Part shown: positions 39,731 through 48,320 of the stretch, in pieces
Layout of the letters: each line of letters begins with the position of its first letter
How positions within the stretch are numbered: the stretch's first letter is position 1
Assembly: GCA_963817375.1 (NCBI GenBank)
Contig: CAWFOB010000007.1
Span: forward strand, 156,241-220,240
Origin: JACVRM01 sp963817375
GTDB taxonomy: Bacteria; Actinomycetota; Thermoleophilia; Gaiellales; Gaiellaceae
Length of the DNA stretch: 64,000 nucleotides
Direction of reading: 5' to 3'
The notes under the pieces: generated by a model
Database searches by the model: none
Told to the model about the DNA's origin: nothing
What the model saw: only the letters and a program-made list of their open reading frames with translations
Position numbers and translations under genes: made by a program

Positions 39731-41029
39731 ATGGAGCCGTCCGAGGAGATCCGGCGCGTCCATCCTCGCGACGCGCTTCAGCGCTGCATGGACCGCGTCT
39801 ATCGGTACCGGATGACGACGACGTCCGGCGGCAACATCTCGGTTCGCGGCGAGGCGGGCGAGATCTGGATCACGCCCGCGCGGATCGACAAGGGCGCGCT
39901 CCGGCGCGAGGACATCGTCGAGGTGCGGCCCGACGGAACCTGGGAGGGGGCTGCGCCGCCGTCGTCGGAGCTGCCGCTGCATACGGCGATCTACAGCGCG
40001 CGGCCGGAGGTCGGGGCGATCCTGCACGCACACCCGGTGGCGCTCGTGGCGTTCAGCGCGGTGCACCGAGCACCCGACACGCGTGTCCTCCACCAGGCGG
40101 TTCGCATCTGCGGGGCGGGCGGGTTTGTGGCCTACGAGCCTCCAGGCAGCCCCGCGCTCGGCGATCGGATCGCCGAGGTGCTGCTGGCGGGCCACGACTG
40201 CGTCGTGCTCGAGAACCACGGCGTCGTGGTCGTCGGGCGAGACCTTCCCGAGGCCTTCCGCCGATTCGAGACGTTCGAGTTCGTGGGCAAGACGATCGTG
40301 AAGGCGTCCCTCCTCGGCGGGGAGACGGCGCGGTTGACCGACGCGGACGTGGAAGCGGCCGCTCGCCGCGACCACGTCCAGAGCGCAGACGTGCGGCGCC
40401 CTGCGACCCTCGCCGAGCTCGAGCTCCGTGAGGGCCTGGCGCAGTTCGTGCGCCGCGGCTACCGCCAGCGCCTCTTCATCAGCGCCCACGGGACGTTCTC
40501 GGCGCGGCTCGGCGAGACGAGCTTCCTGATCACGCCGCACCACGCCGACCGGGCGGAGCTCGACCCGGCCGACCTCGTCCTCGTCGAGGACGGGCGCGCA
40601 GAGCCGGGAGCCCGCGCCAGTCATGCCGCGCACCTGCACGGCGAGGTCTACCGGCGCCACCCGGTGGTCCAGTCTGTGATCAACGCGGCGCCGGTGAACG
40701 CGACGGCATTCAGCCTCGTCGGCGCCGTTCCGGACACGCGCACCATCCCCGAGAGCCACGTCGTCGTGAGGACGCCACAGTGGGCTCCGTTCCGGCTTCA
40801 GTTCGCGCGTCCGGGCGAGCTCGCGGAGCTCGTCTCGACAGAAGCGCCGACCGCCATCCTCGAGAGCAACGGCGTCCTCGTCACCGGGAGGAGCGTGTTC
40901 GAGGCGTTCGACCGGCTCGAGGTGCTCGAATCGACCGCCGAGGCGCTCGTCAATGCGCGCGCCCTCGGTGAGCTGGTCCCGATCTCGGATGAGGCGGTTG
41001 CGGAGCTCGACCGGCTCTTCGCCAGCTGA
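39731..41029 (+). CDS. Tandem class II aldolase/adducin-domain protein
   Basis: The 432-residue chain contains two class II aldolase domains. The first (about 10-215) is complete: TTTSGGNISVRGEAGEIWIT, catalytic Glu in SSELPLHTAIYS, zinc His pair in ILHAHPVALVAF and the third His in VLENHGVVVVG. The second (about 225-425) keeps the fold (FISAHGTFSARLGETSFLIT, VVQSVINAAPVNATAFSLVG, ILESNGVLVTG), but the zinc histidines are replaced by Asn, Ala and Ser, so it is probably structural. The substrate is an unknown sugar or hydroxy-acid. I prefer ATG 39731 over an upstream TTG (39695). Confidence 0.85.
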   Translation: MEPSEEIRRVHPRDALQRCMDRVYRYRMTTTSGGNISVRGEAGEIWITPARIDKGALRREDIVEVRPDGTWEGAAPPSSELPLHTAIYSARPEVGAILHAHPVALVAFSAVHRAPDTRVLHQAVRICGAGGFVAYEPPGSPALGDRIAEVLLAGHDCVVLENHGVVVVGRDLPEAFRRFETFEFVGKTIVKASLLGGETARLTDADVEAAARRDHVQSADVRRPATLAELELREGLAQFVRRGYRQRLFISAHGTFSARLGETSFLITPHHADRAELDPADLVLVEDGRAEPGARASHAAHLHGEVYRRHPVVQSVINAAPVNATAFSLVGAVPDTRTIPESHVVVRTPQWAPFRLQFARPGELAELVSTEAPTAILESNGVLVTGRSVFEAFDRLEVLESTAEALVNARALGELVPISDEAVAELDRLFAS

Positions 41030-41124
41030 CCCCTGCTTGTCGCGGATCACAAGTGGGGCAGGTATTCCGCGCGGTTCGACTGGAGTGCCCTCGTGCTGGT
41101 TGCTCGAGCCGGGAAGATGGGCGC

Positions 41125-42210
41125 GTGAGGCGCCTCGGGCCCATCGCATTCCTGGTCGTCTTCGCCGCCGCGGCGGCGCCCGGCTCGTCGGCGCCGGCAG
41201 GCGTCGCCACGGCGCCGACCCTGAGCCAGCTGGTCGGCCAGAAGCTCGTCGTGAGGATGGACGGGAAGGCGCCGTCGGCGTCGTTGCTCGCCCGCGCCCG
41301 CCGGGGACAGATCGGCGGCGTCATCATCCACAGCTTCAACTTCGACTCGCCTTCCGGCCTGCGCCTGATCGCGAGCCGGCTGCAGCGCGCCGCCGCCGCC
41401 GGCGGCCGGCCACCGTTGCTGATCGCGATCGACCAGGAAGGCGGGCCGGTCAAGACCGTGCCGTGGATCCCACCGACGCTCTCCCCCCACCAGATGGGGG
41501 CGCTCGCCTTGCCGAGCACGGCGTTCGCCCAGGGGCGGAGCACCGGCGCAGCGCTGCGGAATCTTGGCGTGAACACGGACTTCGCTCCCGTCGCTGACGT
41601 CCCGGCATCGAAGCGCTCGTTCCTCTACCGCCAACGACGCACGTGGTCGTTCAGCGTCCATGCGACAGCGCGCCTCTCGACCGCGTTCGCGCGCGGTCTC
41701 CGTCAGCCCCGCGAGATCGCCGCCACCAAGCATTTTCCCGGCCTTGGCCTGGCGACCGATAACACCGACGGCTCCGTCGTCCGCATCACCGCCTCGAGAG
41801 TCAAGCTCGCTCCCGGGCTCGTGCCGTTCAGGACGGCGATCGCCGGCGGCGTGCCGGTGATCATGCTCTCGAACGCCGTCTACACGGCGTACGACAGCCG
41901 CAACGCGGCCGGCTGGTCACGCGCCATCGGAACCGAGCTGCTGCGCGACCGGCTCGGCTTCCGCGGTATGACGATCACCGACTCGCTCGACGGCGCCGCC
42001 CATGCCCGGCACGTCCGGGCGCTCGACCTGGCGCTTCGCGCCGCGAAGGCGGGCACGGACATGCTGCTTCTGACCGGCTCCGAGGAAGGCACGCGGGGCG
42101 CCTACCGCGCGCTCCTGGCCGCGGCCGCCGCCGGCGAGGTCAGTCGCCCGTCTCTCCTCGCGTCCTATCGGCGGATCCTCGCCTTGAAGGCGACGCTGCG
42201 CGGCGACTGA
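41125..42210 (+). CDS. Secreted family 3 glycoside hydrolase (NagZ-like)
   Basis: The 361-residue protein starts at GTG 41125 with a signal peptide (VRRLGPIAFLVVFAAAAAPG). It is a GH3 TIM barrel: KLVVRMDGKAPSASLL, LLIAIDQEGGPVKTV, the KHFPGLGLATDNTDGSV loop with the Lys-His pair, and the nucleophile Asp in MTITDSLDGAAHARH. Beta-N-acetylglucosaminidases of the NagZ type share this pattern, so cell-wall muropeptide or glycan trimming is likely. No C-terminal GH3 second domain is present. Confidence 0.88.
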   Translation: MRRLGPIAFLVVFAAAAAPGSSAPAGVATAPTLSQLVGQKLVVRMDGKAPSASLLARARRGQIGGVIIHSFNFDSPSGLRLIASRLQRAAAAGGRPPLLIAIDQEGGPVKTVPWIPPTLSPHQMGALALPSTAFAQGRSTGAALRNLGVNTDFAPVADVPASKRSFLYRQRRTWSFSVHATARLSTAFARGLRQPREIAATKHFPGLGLATDNTDGSVVRITASRVKLAPGLVPFRTAIAGGVPVIMLSNAVYTAYDSRNAAGWSRAIGTELLRDRLGFRGMTITDSLDGAAHARHVRALDLALRAAKAGTDMLLLTGSEEGTRGAYRALLAAAAAGEVSRPSLLASYRRILALKATLRGD

Positions 42211-42455
42211 ATTCACCGCGAGTGGGCGCCGGGCAAGTTCGTGCTCGGATTCAGCGGAGCGGCCCCGGAGTCGAACCGAGCCAGCCTGGGGTTGCCAGAT
42301 CTCACCGGTTTTGGAGGTCTGCCCACCCTCGCCACGTGTTGCACGAAGTGCGTAGCTAAGCCGTTTCCGCACGGGTGTCCGCCCGCGGATCTGGCCACTG
42401 TTCACCGCCAGTAGTTTCCCTTGACCGTCGTTGCCGAATGTGAAATGGTCGCGCC
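42211..42455. other. Noncoding leader region before the giant surface protein
   Basis: No protein gene is supported in these 245 bp. The sequence has several short inverted repeats (GCAC-GAA-GTGC at 42341-42351; CCGCCCGCGG near 42380) and ends at an intrinsic terminator. A T-arm-like GGTTCGACTCC occurs on the minus strand, but no tRNA can be folded. TTGACC at 42421-42426 could be a -35 element. A structured regulatory leader is possible. Confidence 0.45.
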
Positions 42456-42479
42456 GGCCGCCACGACAGCGGCCTTTTT
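42456..42479 (+). terminator. Intrinsic terminator or attenuator 40 nt before the giant gene
   Basis: GGCCGC (42456-42461), loop CACGACA, GCGGCC (42469-42474), then TTTTT (42475-42479). This is a textbook plus-strand terminator. It either ends the upstream glycosidase transcript (245 nt past its stop) or acts as an attenuator in the leader of the gene starting at 42519. A second hairpin GCGCG-acaa-CGCGC follows at 42491-42504. Confidence 0.7.
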
Positions 42480-42518
42480 AGTCAGAGGGGGCGCGACAAC
42501 GCGCGCTGGGAGAGGGAG

Positions 42519-45500
42519 ATGAGTTCCGTAGGCTACGCGGCCGAGCCCTTCGGTCCGATGGCGCTGCGCGTGCGCGGAATCCGGTACTGGTGGACCGGGC
42601 TCGGCGTCCTCACGCTCGTCTCGCTTTACGTTATGCCGCTCGCCTCGGTTCTTCGCGTGCCCGAGGTCCTGCCGTCTGCGCCGGTGCGTGCGCAGCCGCT
42701 CCCGCGGCTTATCGTTCCGGCCGTCTCGTTTCCGCTGCTCAGGCCGCCGGCGGTGCACCCGCTCCCGCCTCTGCCGAACACGGCGTCGACGATACGCCGG
42801 GCGCTGCACGCTCCGCCGGTTCGGCCCGTTCGGAAAACGGCCGCGACCCGGTCGCACAAGCAGCCGCTCACAGGCCGGATCCCGGTCGTCACCGACACGC
42901 ACCAGCAGGTCGTCGCGACCTCGTCCAGCGGGAAGTCGGCTCGCGCCCACGCGCCGGATCCGTTCGCCGGCGCGCCGGTTGTCCAGGACAACGTCGGCGC
43001 GCTTCCCGAGGCGCCCGCGCTGCCGACGGATGCAACCGCTCCGGACTCTACGGCTGCTCCGCCCGCCGCCGCCCCCACCGACCCGAGCGATCCCCCGGCG
43101 TCGCTGGCGACGGGTCCCACGCGCACGCTCTCTGACGCGGGCGAGACGGACGTTTCGAGCAGCGACGTCACGGCGCCGACCGCAGATGCGACCACGGGCA
43201 CGACGCCGGCGGTCGTGAGCTCGGGCGACTCGACGGCAAGCGACCCTGCGCCGACGCCGTCCGCCACGAACGACACCGCGACAACCACGGCTCCGCCCGC
43301 CGCCCCGGCTGCCACCAGCCCGCCGGCCGCCGCGCCCCCGACCGCGAGCGCCCCGGCGTCGAGCCCGGCCGCGGCGAGCAGCGCGACCACCCCCGCCGCG
43401 GGCGCACCGATTCGCATCGACGGAGCGACCGATGTCGTCATCGCCGCGGACGCGTCCGGCGCGCTCACGGTCACCGTCGACGGTACGGCGACGCACTACG
43501 ACCCCGGAACGGTCGCGTCTATCACCCTGAGCGCCAAGAGCCTGACCGTTTCTGCGCCCTCGACCATCTGGAAGATCGGCAGGGACGGCTCCGGCTCGGT
43601 CGACGGCGCAGGCCTCCCGCCGATCGACTTCACAGGCGCGATCCACGTCTCGGCGCCGGGGGACGGAACGCTCGACGGCCCCGCCGCCGACACGACCTGG
43701 AACATCACGGGATCCGACAGTGGCGCCGTCGCCGGGCTCGCCTTCGACGGCTTCGCCAACCTCGTCGGCGCCACGGGTAACCAGGACGCCTTCGTCGTCG
43801 AGGCGGGCGGGTACGTCTCCAGCGTCGATGGCGGCGACGGCGGCTACGACACGCTGAGCACAAGCGGCGCGGCGACGGTGGTCTCGGCCGCGAGCGGCGC
43901 GCAGTCGGGCACGGTCACCGTCGACGGGCACGCGATCCATTACTCCGGGCTCGAGCCGATCGGAATCACCGGAACGGGCGACGTGACCGTCGACGCGACC
44001 GGCGTAGCCGGGGACGATCCGATCGAGATCGGAATGAGCGACCCCAACACCGTCGAGATCAAGGACGCGGTTCAGGGGGTGATGGAGAGCAACACCGTCA
44101 GCCTCAGCGGGCTCAAGTCCCTGACCGTCAAGGCGGGAGAGCGAACGGCGACGATCGCCACGAACCTGCTCCTGCCGGGGGTCGAGTTCTCGCTCGACGC
44201 GGGCGAGATCGAGGTGCCCGACAACGTCACCGTCGACACGCGCACACGCTCGGCGACAGCGACCACCGGAGACTCGGGTGGGATCGAGCTCAAGGCCTCG
44301 ACGATCACCATCGGCGCGGGCGCCTCCATCCTGGCCGGCGTCGATGAAGGCAGCTCCTTCGCGCCCGGAGCCATCACGATCGAAGCGGAGGCGGCCGCCA
44401 CGCGGTCGCCCGTCAACTTCATCGCGGAGGTGCACAGCAACGTCGCGACGCTCACGATCGGCAGCGGCGCCGCCGGCGCGGCCAGGACGGTGATCGACGG
44501 AGGTGACGTCGAGATCACGGCGAGCGCTGAGGACGTCCTCGTCACCGAATTGCAGGACTTCGGCACCTACGGGACCAAGGGGATCGACTTCCTGAACAGC
44601 CTCCTGGGCCAGATTCCCGGCTTCGTCAGCAGCTTGCTCACCGGCATCGCCGGGCAGGTCTCGGTCCGTCAGGGGACTGCGACGATCGATCTCACCAACA
44701 CCTCCATCAAGAGCGCGGGAGAGGTGAATGTCGGATCGACTGCCACCTCGAACGCATCGATCAACATCGTCTCGGTCAACGGCCTCGCCACCAAGGGGGC
44801 GTTCGCCCTCGCCATCGGCGTGGGAGTCGCGCTCTCGACCGCCACGACGACGCTGACGAACACGTCGATCGACGCCGAAGGCTCGGTGAAGGTCACCTCG
44901 TCCGCCACCTCCGAGGCAGAGATCAAGGCGCGTACGACCGCGAACAAGAACTTCACCGAGAAGGCCAACAACGGCGACAACGCGTCGGTCGCGCTCGCCG
45001 TCGGCGACACCAATGAGACGTCGCAGATCACCGTCTCGCGCGACTCGAGTATCCGCTCGCGAAACGGCAGCGTCTCTGTCGACGCCGAGGGCGAGGTGAC
45101 CAACTTCGCCTGGTCCGAGCCGATGATCGAGGAGGACGGGACGGTTGCCCTCGCCTTTTCGTTCGACTTCGACGTCGCCAACGTGAACGCGACGGTCGAC
45201 GGCGTCATCGACGCGGCCTCCGGCGCGACCGTCAGCTTCAACGCCGTCGAGGGGAAGGACGTCGACTACGTCACGAACACGATCACCATCCCCGATCACG
45301 GTTTCACGGAGGGTGAGGCGGTCGTCTACTCGCATGGCTGGACGCCGGCTGGGCTCGGAACGGTGGAGCCGCCGGACATCGGCGGGCTCAAGGACGGCGA
45401 CACCTACTACGTGCACGTCGTCGACAAGGACCACATCCGGCTGCTGACCGCGCCCTCGCTGGCGCTTTCATACGTCCTCCCGGCCGGGTACACGAAGGAT

Positions 45501-48320
45501 CCGACCCAGTCGCTGGGACGGCTCGACGTCGCGCTCTTCGACTCGAGCGGCGTGGATACGACGAAGGACACGATCACGTTCCCGCGCGCGCATCCCACGT
45601 TCTTCGTCGGCGAGCACCTCGAGTACTTCGGCACCTACTCGGTGCTCGGCGTCGCGACCCCCCTCTCGCCGGACGGCGACGAGGAGAGCAGCGGCGTCGC
45701 CCCGCTGAACCAGGGCGGCGCGTATCTGGTCAAGTCGGTGAGTGCCGACGGCAACACGATCGGGCTGAGCGATCTCGAGGGCAACCCGATCGATCTGCAA
45801 GACGCCGGCGCGGGCGTTCACTCGTTCCTGTACGAGACCGGCGTCGGCACCGCCTCCTCGGCGAGCGTGAGCACGGGCGCCGACACGATCACCTTCGCGG
45901 CCGGGCACCCCGCCTTCACGAACGGTGAGCGCCTGACCTATCTCGGCCCGGCGGACGGCAAGCCCGAGGACGCCATCGGCGGCCTGAGCACGCTCGGCGT
46001 CTACGCGGTGCAGACGATCTCGGCAGACACGATCAGCCTGACCGACGAGATCGACATCGGCTTCGTGCCCGGCGCGGTCGACCCGCTCGCGGACACGATC
46101 AATCTCGGCTACCAGCCTGCCCTCGCGACCGGGCAGCCGGTGAAGTACCAGGCGGCCAACCCGCAGCACCCGATCGACGGGCTCGTGAGCGGCACGACCT
46201 ACTACCTGATCATCGGGCAGAACAACCTGATCCAGCTCTCCGCCGCGCCCGGCGGCCCGGCGCTCAACCTCGGGCCGGGGCAGGCTCAGGGCACGCAGCT
46301 GCTGCTCGTCACCCACGTCGACCTGACGGGCGCCGGGGTCGGGGCCCAGCAGTTCCGCTACGAGACGGCGGTAGAGACGTTCGATCCCAAGACGGCCGTC
46401 GACCCGGCGGCACACACGATCAAGTTCACGAATCCGGACGGCTTCGTCACCGGCGAGCCGCTGCTCTACCACGTCGACCCGACGATCACGACCCATGTGC
46501 CGCTTCCGCCGCTGACGCTCGAATCCGGCCTGGTGGTCGTGGACGCATCCACGTTCACTGCCCCGGGCGACTGGAGCCGCGTGTCGGCGGGCGACGCCGT
46601 CACGCTGCTCAACGCCGTCCAGGTGAACTCGGTGACCAACTTCACCGAGGTGCGCTCGAAGATCAAGTCTGCGACGTACGACGGCACCAGCAAGACGACG
46701 TTCGTCCTCGAAGGCCCTGACATCAACACGGCCGGGACGCTCGAGGGCGCAGCGATCGATGAAGGGCTAGTCGTCGACGAGCCGGATGCGGCGATCACCG
46801 GGCTCGACGACGGCGCGATCTACTACGCGGTCGTCGTCGATCCGTTCACGATCCGGTTGGTCTCCAGCTTCGCCGCGGCGGCGGGGAACGCGACGCCCAT
46901 CGACCTGACCGAGGCGTCCGACCCGTCCGGAACCGGGCTCGGCACCGCGCACGTCCTCTCGACGCTTGGCGACTGCGCCGGTGGCATCTGCATCGACGCG
47001 TATCTCGATGCGACGAACTCCGCGACCGCCTCATCGGAGATCGCCGGGACGCAGAACAAGGAGAAGGGCAGCACCGAGAAGAAAGTCGAGCGTTACCAGG
47101 AGATCGCAGCCGCTGGCTCAGACAAGGTCATCTCGGGCCTCGACGGGATCATTCTTGGCTTCGGCGGCATCATCAAGAGCATCGCCAGCAAGAGCCCGGA
47201 GACGCCGGTGAAGGGCAACGCGAACTTCAGCGCCGGCGGCGCGCTGATCGTCAACTACGCCAACCACACCGTCTCGGTGACCGTCGGGGACGCGACGCCG
47301 ACCGGCTGCACGCGCGACGGCACGGCCCTCGTCACGTGCCCGGCCCAACTCACCTCGAGCGGCGAGATCGACGTTTCGGCCGCGATCGACCAGGCCTCAC
47401 AGGTATGCGCGACGGCGGGAAGCGTGAGCCCTCAACCGGACCCGAACGACCCGAAGGCCACGAACGAAGAGGCGTCCATCGCCCTCGCTCTCGGCTTCGG
47501 CGTCTTCACGAACACCGCGACGGCGACCGTCAACACGGGCGCGCAGCTGGACGCGGCCGACGCGATCTCAGTCAGCGCAGACGTCGCCTACCCGTTCCTG
47601 ATCCAGAATCCGCTGTCCGCGATCAACCCGGCCGACTACCTGCCCACCACCGGCATCGAGGGCTGGGGCTACTTCAACGACGGCACGCTCGGCTACTCCT
47701 CGAACCTCTTCAACACGTGGGCGATGACGAACGCGTCCGGCGCCGACACCTCGATCGGCGGGTCGTTCGCGCTCAACCTCTACACGAACACCGCGACCGC
47801 GCTGATCGCGAGCGGCGCTCAGATCAACCAGCTCGACCAGGACCGCTTCCGCGACGGCTTGCAGGCCGTGGCGGTCACGGCGTCCATCGACATGGACCTC
47901 ATCGGCGTCAGCGGCGTCGCCGGCCTGTCGCTCAACATCGAAGGGCTGATCGGCGGATTCGGCGCGCTTCCCGTGCAGAACTCCAAGGACAACAGCTCAC
48001 GAGGTGAGAGAGTCGTCAACGGGCTGAAGAACGTCTTCAACCCGTTCGGAGCGGAAGGCGAGAAGGGCGGGGTCGGAGTCTCCTTCCTGATCGACGTCCT
48101 GAAGAACACGACCGACGCCTCGATCGCCGGCGGCGCGAAGGTGCACACGAACGGGCAGACGTTCACGGCCGCCCAGGACGCCGCGGGCGAGGCGGGCGTG
48201 CGCGTCGCCGCAGAGACGGCGCTCTTCGACATCGCGATCGCACTTGCAGGGAGCAAGGGCGGGGGGACTCGTCCGGCGGCTCGGGCTTCGGCGTCAGCGG
48301 CGCGTTCCCGGTCGGTGTGA
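42519..48320 (+). CDS. Giant repetitive surface protein, N-terminal part (frameshifted at 48261-48266)
   Basis: The 1933-codon frame starts at ATG 42519 behind GGGAGAGGGAG. Residues 20-45 (WWTGLGVLTLVSLYVMPLAS) are a signal-anchor. A Pro/Ala/Thr/Ser-rich linker runs to about residue 300. Then follow beta-strand repeats of the filamentous-haemagglutinin kind, alternating Gly/Ser/Thr turns with valine-rich strands (ATATIDLTNTSIKSAGEVNV), interrupted by five modules with a TGExVxY ... GLxDGxxYY pattern between about 45.3 and 46.9 kb. The sensible sequence ends at IAIALAGSKGGG; a G6 run (48261-48266) that needs one more G moves the reading into the next frame. The true protein therefore continues without interruption. 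It is probably a cell-surface adhesin or stalk. Confidence 0.85.
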   Translation: MSSVGYAAEPFGPMALRVRGIRYWWTGLGVLTLVSLYVMPLASVLRVPEVLPSAPVRAQPLPRLIVPAVSFPLLRPPAVHPLPPLPNTASTIRRALHAPPVRPVRKTAATRSHKQPLTGRIPVVTDTHQQVVATSSSGKSARAHAPDPFAGAPVVQDNVGALPEAPALPTDATAPDSTAAPPAAAPTDPSDPPASLATGPTRTLSDAGETDVSSSDVTAPTADATTGTTPAVVSSGDSTASDPAPTPSATNDTATTTAPPAAPAATSPPAAAPPTASAPASSPAAASSATTPAAGAPIRIDGATDVVIAADASGALTVTVDGTATHYDPGTVASITLSAKSLTVSAPSTIWKIGRDGSGSVDGAGLPPIDFTGAIHVSAPGDGTLDGPAADTTWNITGSDSGAVAGLAFDGFANLVGATGNQDAFVVEAGGYVSSVDGGDGGYDTLSTSGAATVVSAASGAQSGTVTVDGHAIHYSGLEPIGITGTGDVTVDATGVAGDDPIEIGMSDPNTVEIKDAVQGVMESNTVSLSGLKSLTVKAGERTATIATNLLLPGVEFSLDAGEIEVPDNVTVDTRTRSATATTGDSGGIELKASTITIGAGASILAGVDEGSSFAPGAITIEAEAAATRSPVNFIAEVHSNVATLTIGSGAAGAARTVIDGGDVEITASAEDVLVTELQDFGTYGTKGIDFLNSLLGQIPGFVSSLLTGIAGQVSVRQGTATIDLTNTSIKSAGEVNVGSTATSNASINIVSVNGLATKGAFALAIGVGVALSTATTTLTNTSIDAEGSVKVTSSATSEAEIKARTTANKNFTEKANNGDNASVALAVGDTNETSQITVSRDSSIRSRNGSVSVDAEGEVTNFAWSEPMIEEDGTVALAFSFDFDVANVNATVDGVIDAASGATVSFNAVEGKDVDYVTNTITIPDHGFTEGEAVVYSHGWTPAGLGTVEPPDIGGLKDGDTYYVHVVDKDHIRLLTAPSLALSYVLPAGYTKDPTQSLGRLDVALFDSSGVDTTKDTITFPRAHPTFFVGEHLEYFGTYSVLGVATPLSPDGDEESSGVAPLNQGGAYLVKSVSADGNTIGLSDLEGNPIDLQDAGAGVHSFLYETGVGTASSASVSTGADTITFAAGHPAFTNGERLTYLGPADGKPEDAIGGLSTLGVYAVQTISADTISLTDEIDIGFVPGAVDPLADTINLGYQPALATGQPVKYQAANPQHPIDGLVSGTTYYLIIGQNNLIQLSAAPGGPALNLGPGQAQGTQLLLVTHVDLTGAGVGAQQFRYETAVETFDPKTAVDPAAHTIKFTNPDGFVTGEPLLYHVDPTITTHVPLPPLTLESGLVVVDASTFTAPGDWSRVSAGDAVTLLNAVQVNSVTNFTEVRSKIKSATYDGTSKTTFVLEGPDINTAGTLEGAAIDEGLVVDEPDAAITGLDDGAIYYAVVVDPFTIRLVSSFAAAAGNATPIDLTEASDPSGTGLGTAHVLSTLGDCAGGICIDAYLDATNSATASSEIAGTQNKEKGSTEKKVERYQEIAAAGSDKVISGLDGIILGFGGIIKSIASKSPETPVKGNANFSAGGALIVNYANHTVSVTVGDATPTGCTRDGTALVTCPAQLTSSGEIDVSAAIDQASQVCATAGSVSPQPDPNDPKATNEEASIALALGFGVFTNTATATVNTGAQLDAADAISVSADVAYPFLIQNPLSAINPADYLPTTGIEGWGYFNDGTLGYSSNLFNTWAMTNASGADTSIGGSFALNLYTNTATALIASGAQINQLDQDRFRDGLQAVAVTASIDMDLIGVSGVAGLSLNIEGLIGGFGALPVQNSKDNSSRGERVVNGLKNVFNPFGAEGEKGGVGVSFLIDVLKNTTDASIAGGAKVHTNGQTFTAAQDAAGEAGVRVAAETALFDIAIALAGSKGGGTRPAARASASAARSRSV

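Noticed and set aside
42251..42340. tRNA-like sequence on the minus strand (GGTTCGACTCC T-arm, CTCCAAA loop, CTGG/CCAG hairpin resembling a long variable arm)
   Set aside because: The acceptor and D-arms do not pair (best acceptor 5 of 7, no room for a D-arm) and the anticodon stem has three mismatches.
42361..42420. GGCCACTGT and GGGTG words reminiscent of a cobalamin riboswitch
   Set aside because: The conserved AATCC and paired B12-box context are missing, so only short chance words remain.
42402..45434. 1010-codon open frame antisense to the giant gene
   Set aside because: It is an Asp/Arg/Val-rich mirror of the repetitive plus-strand gene, with no domain and no ribosome-binding site.
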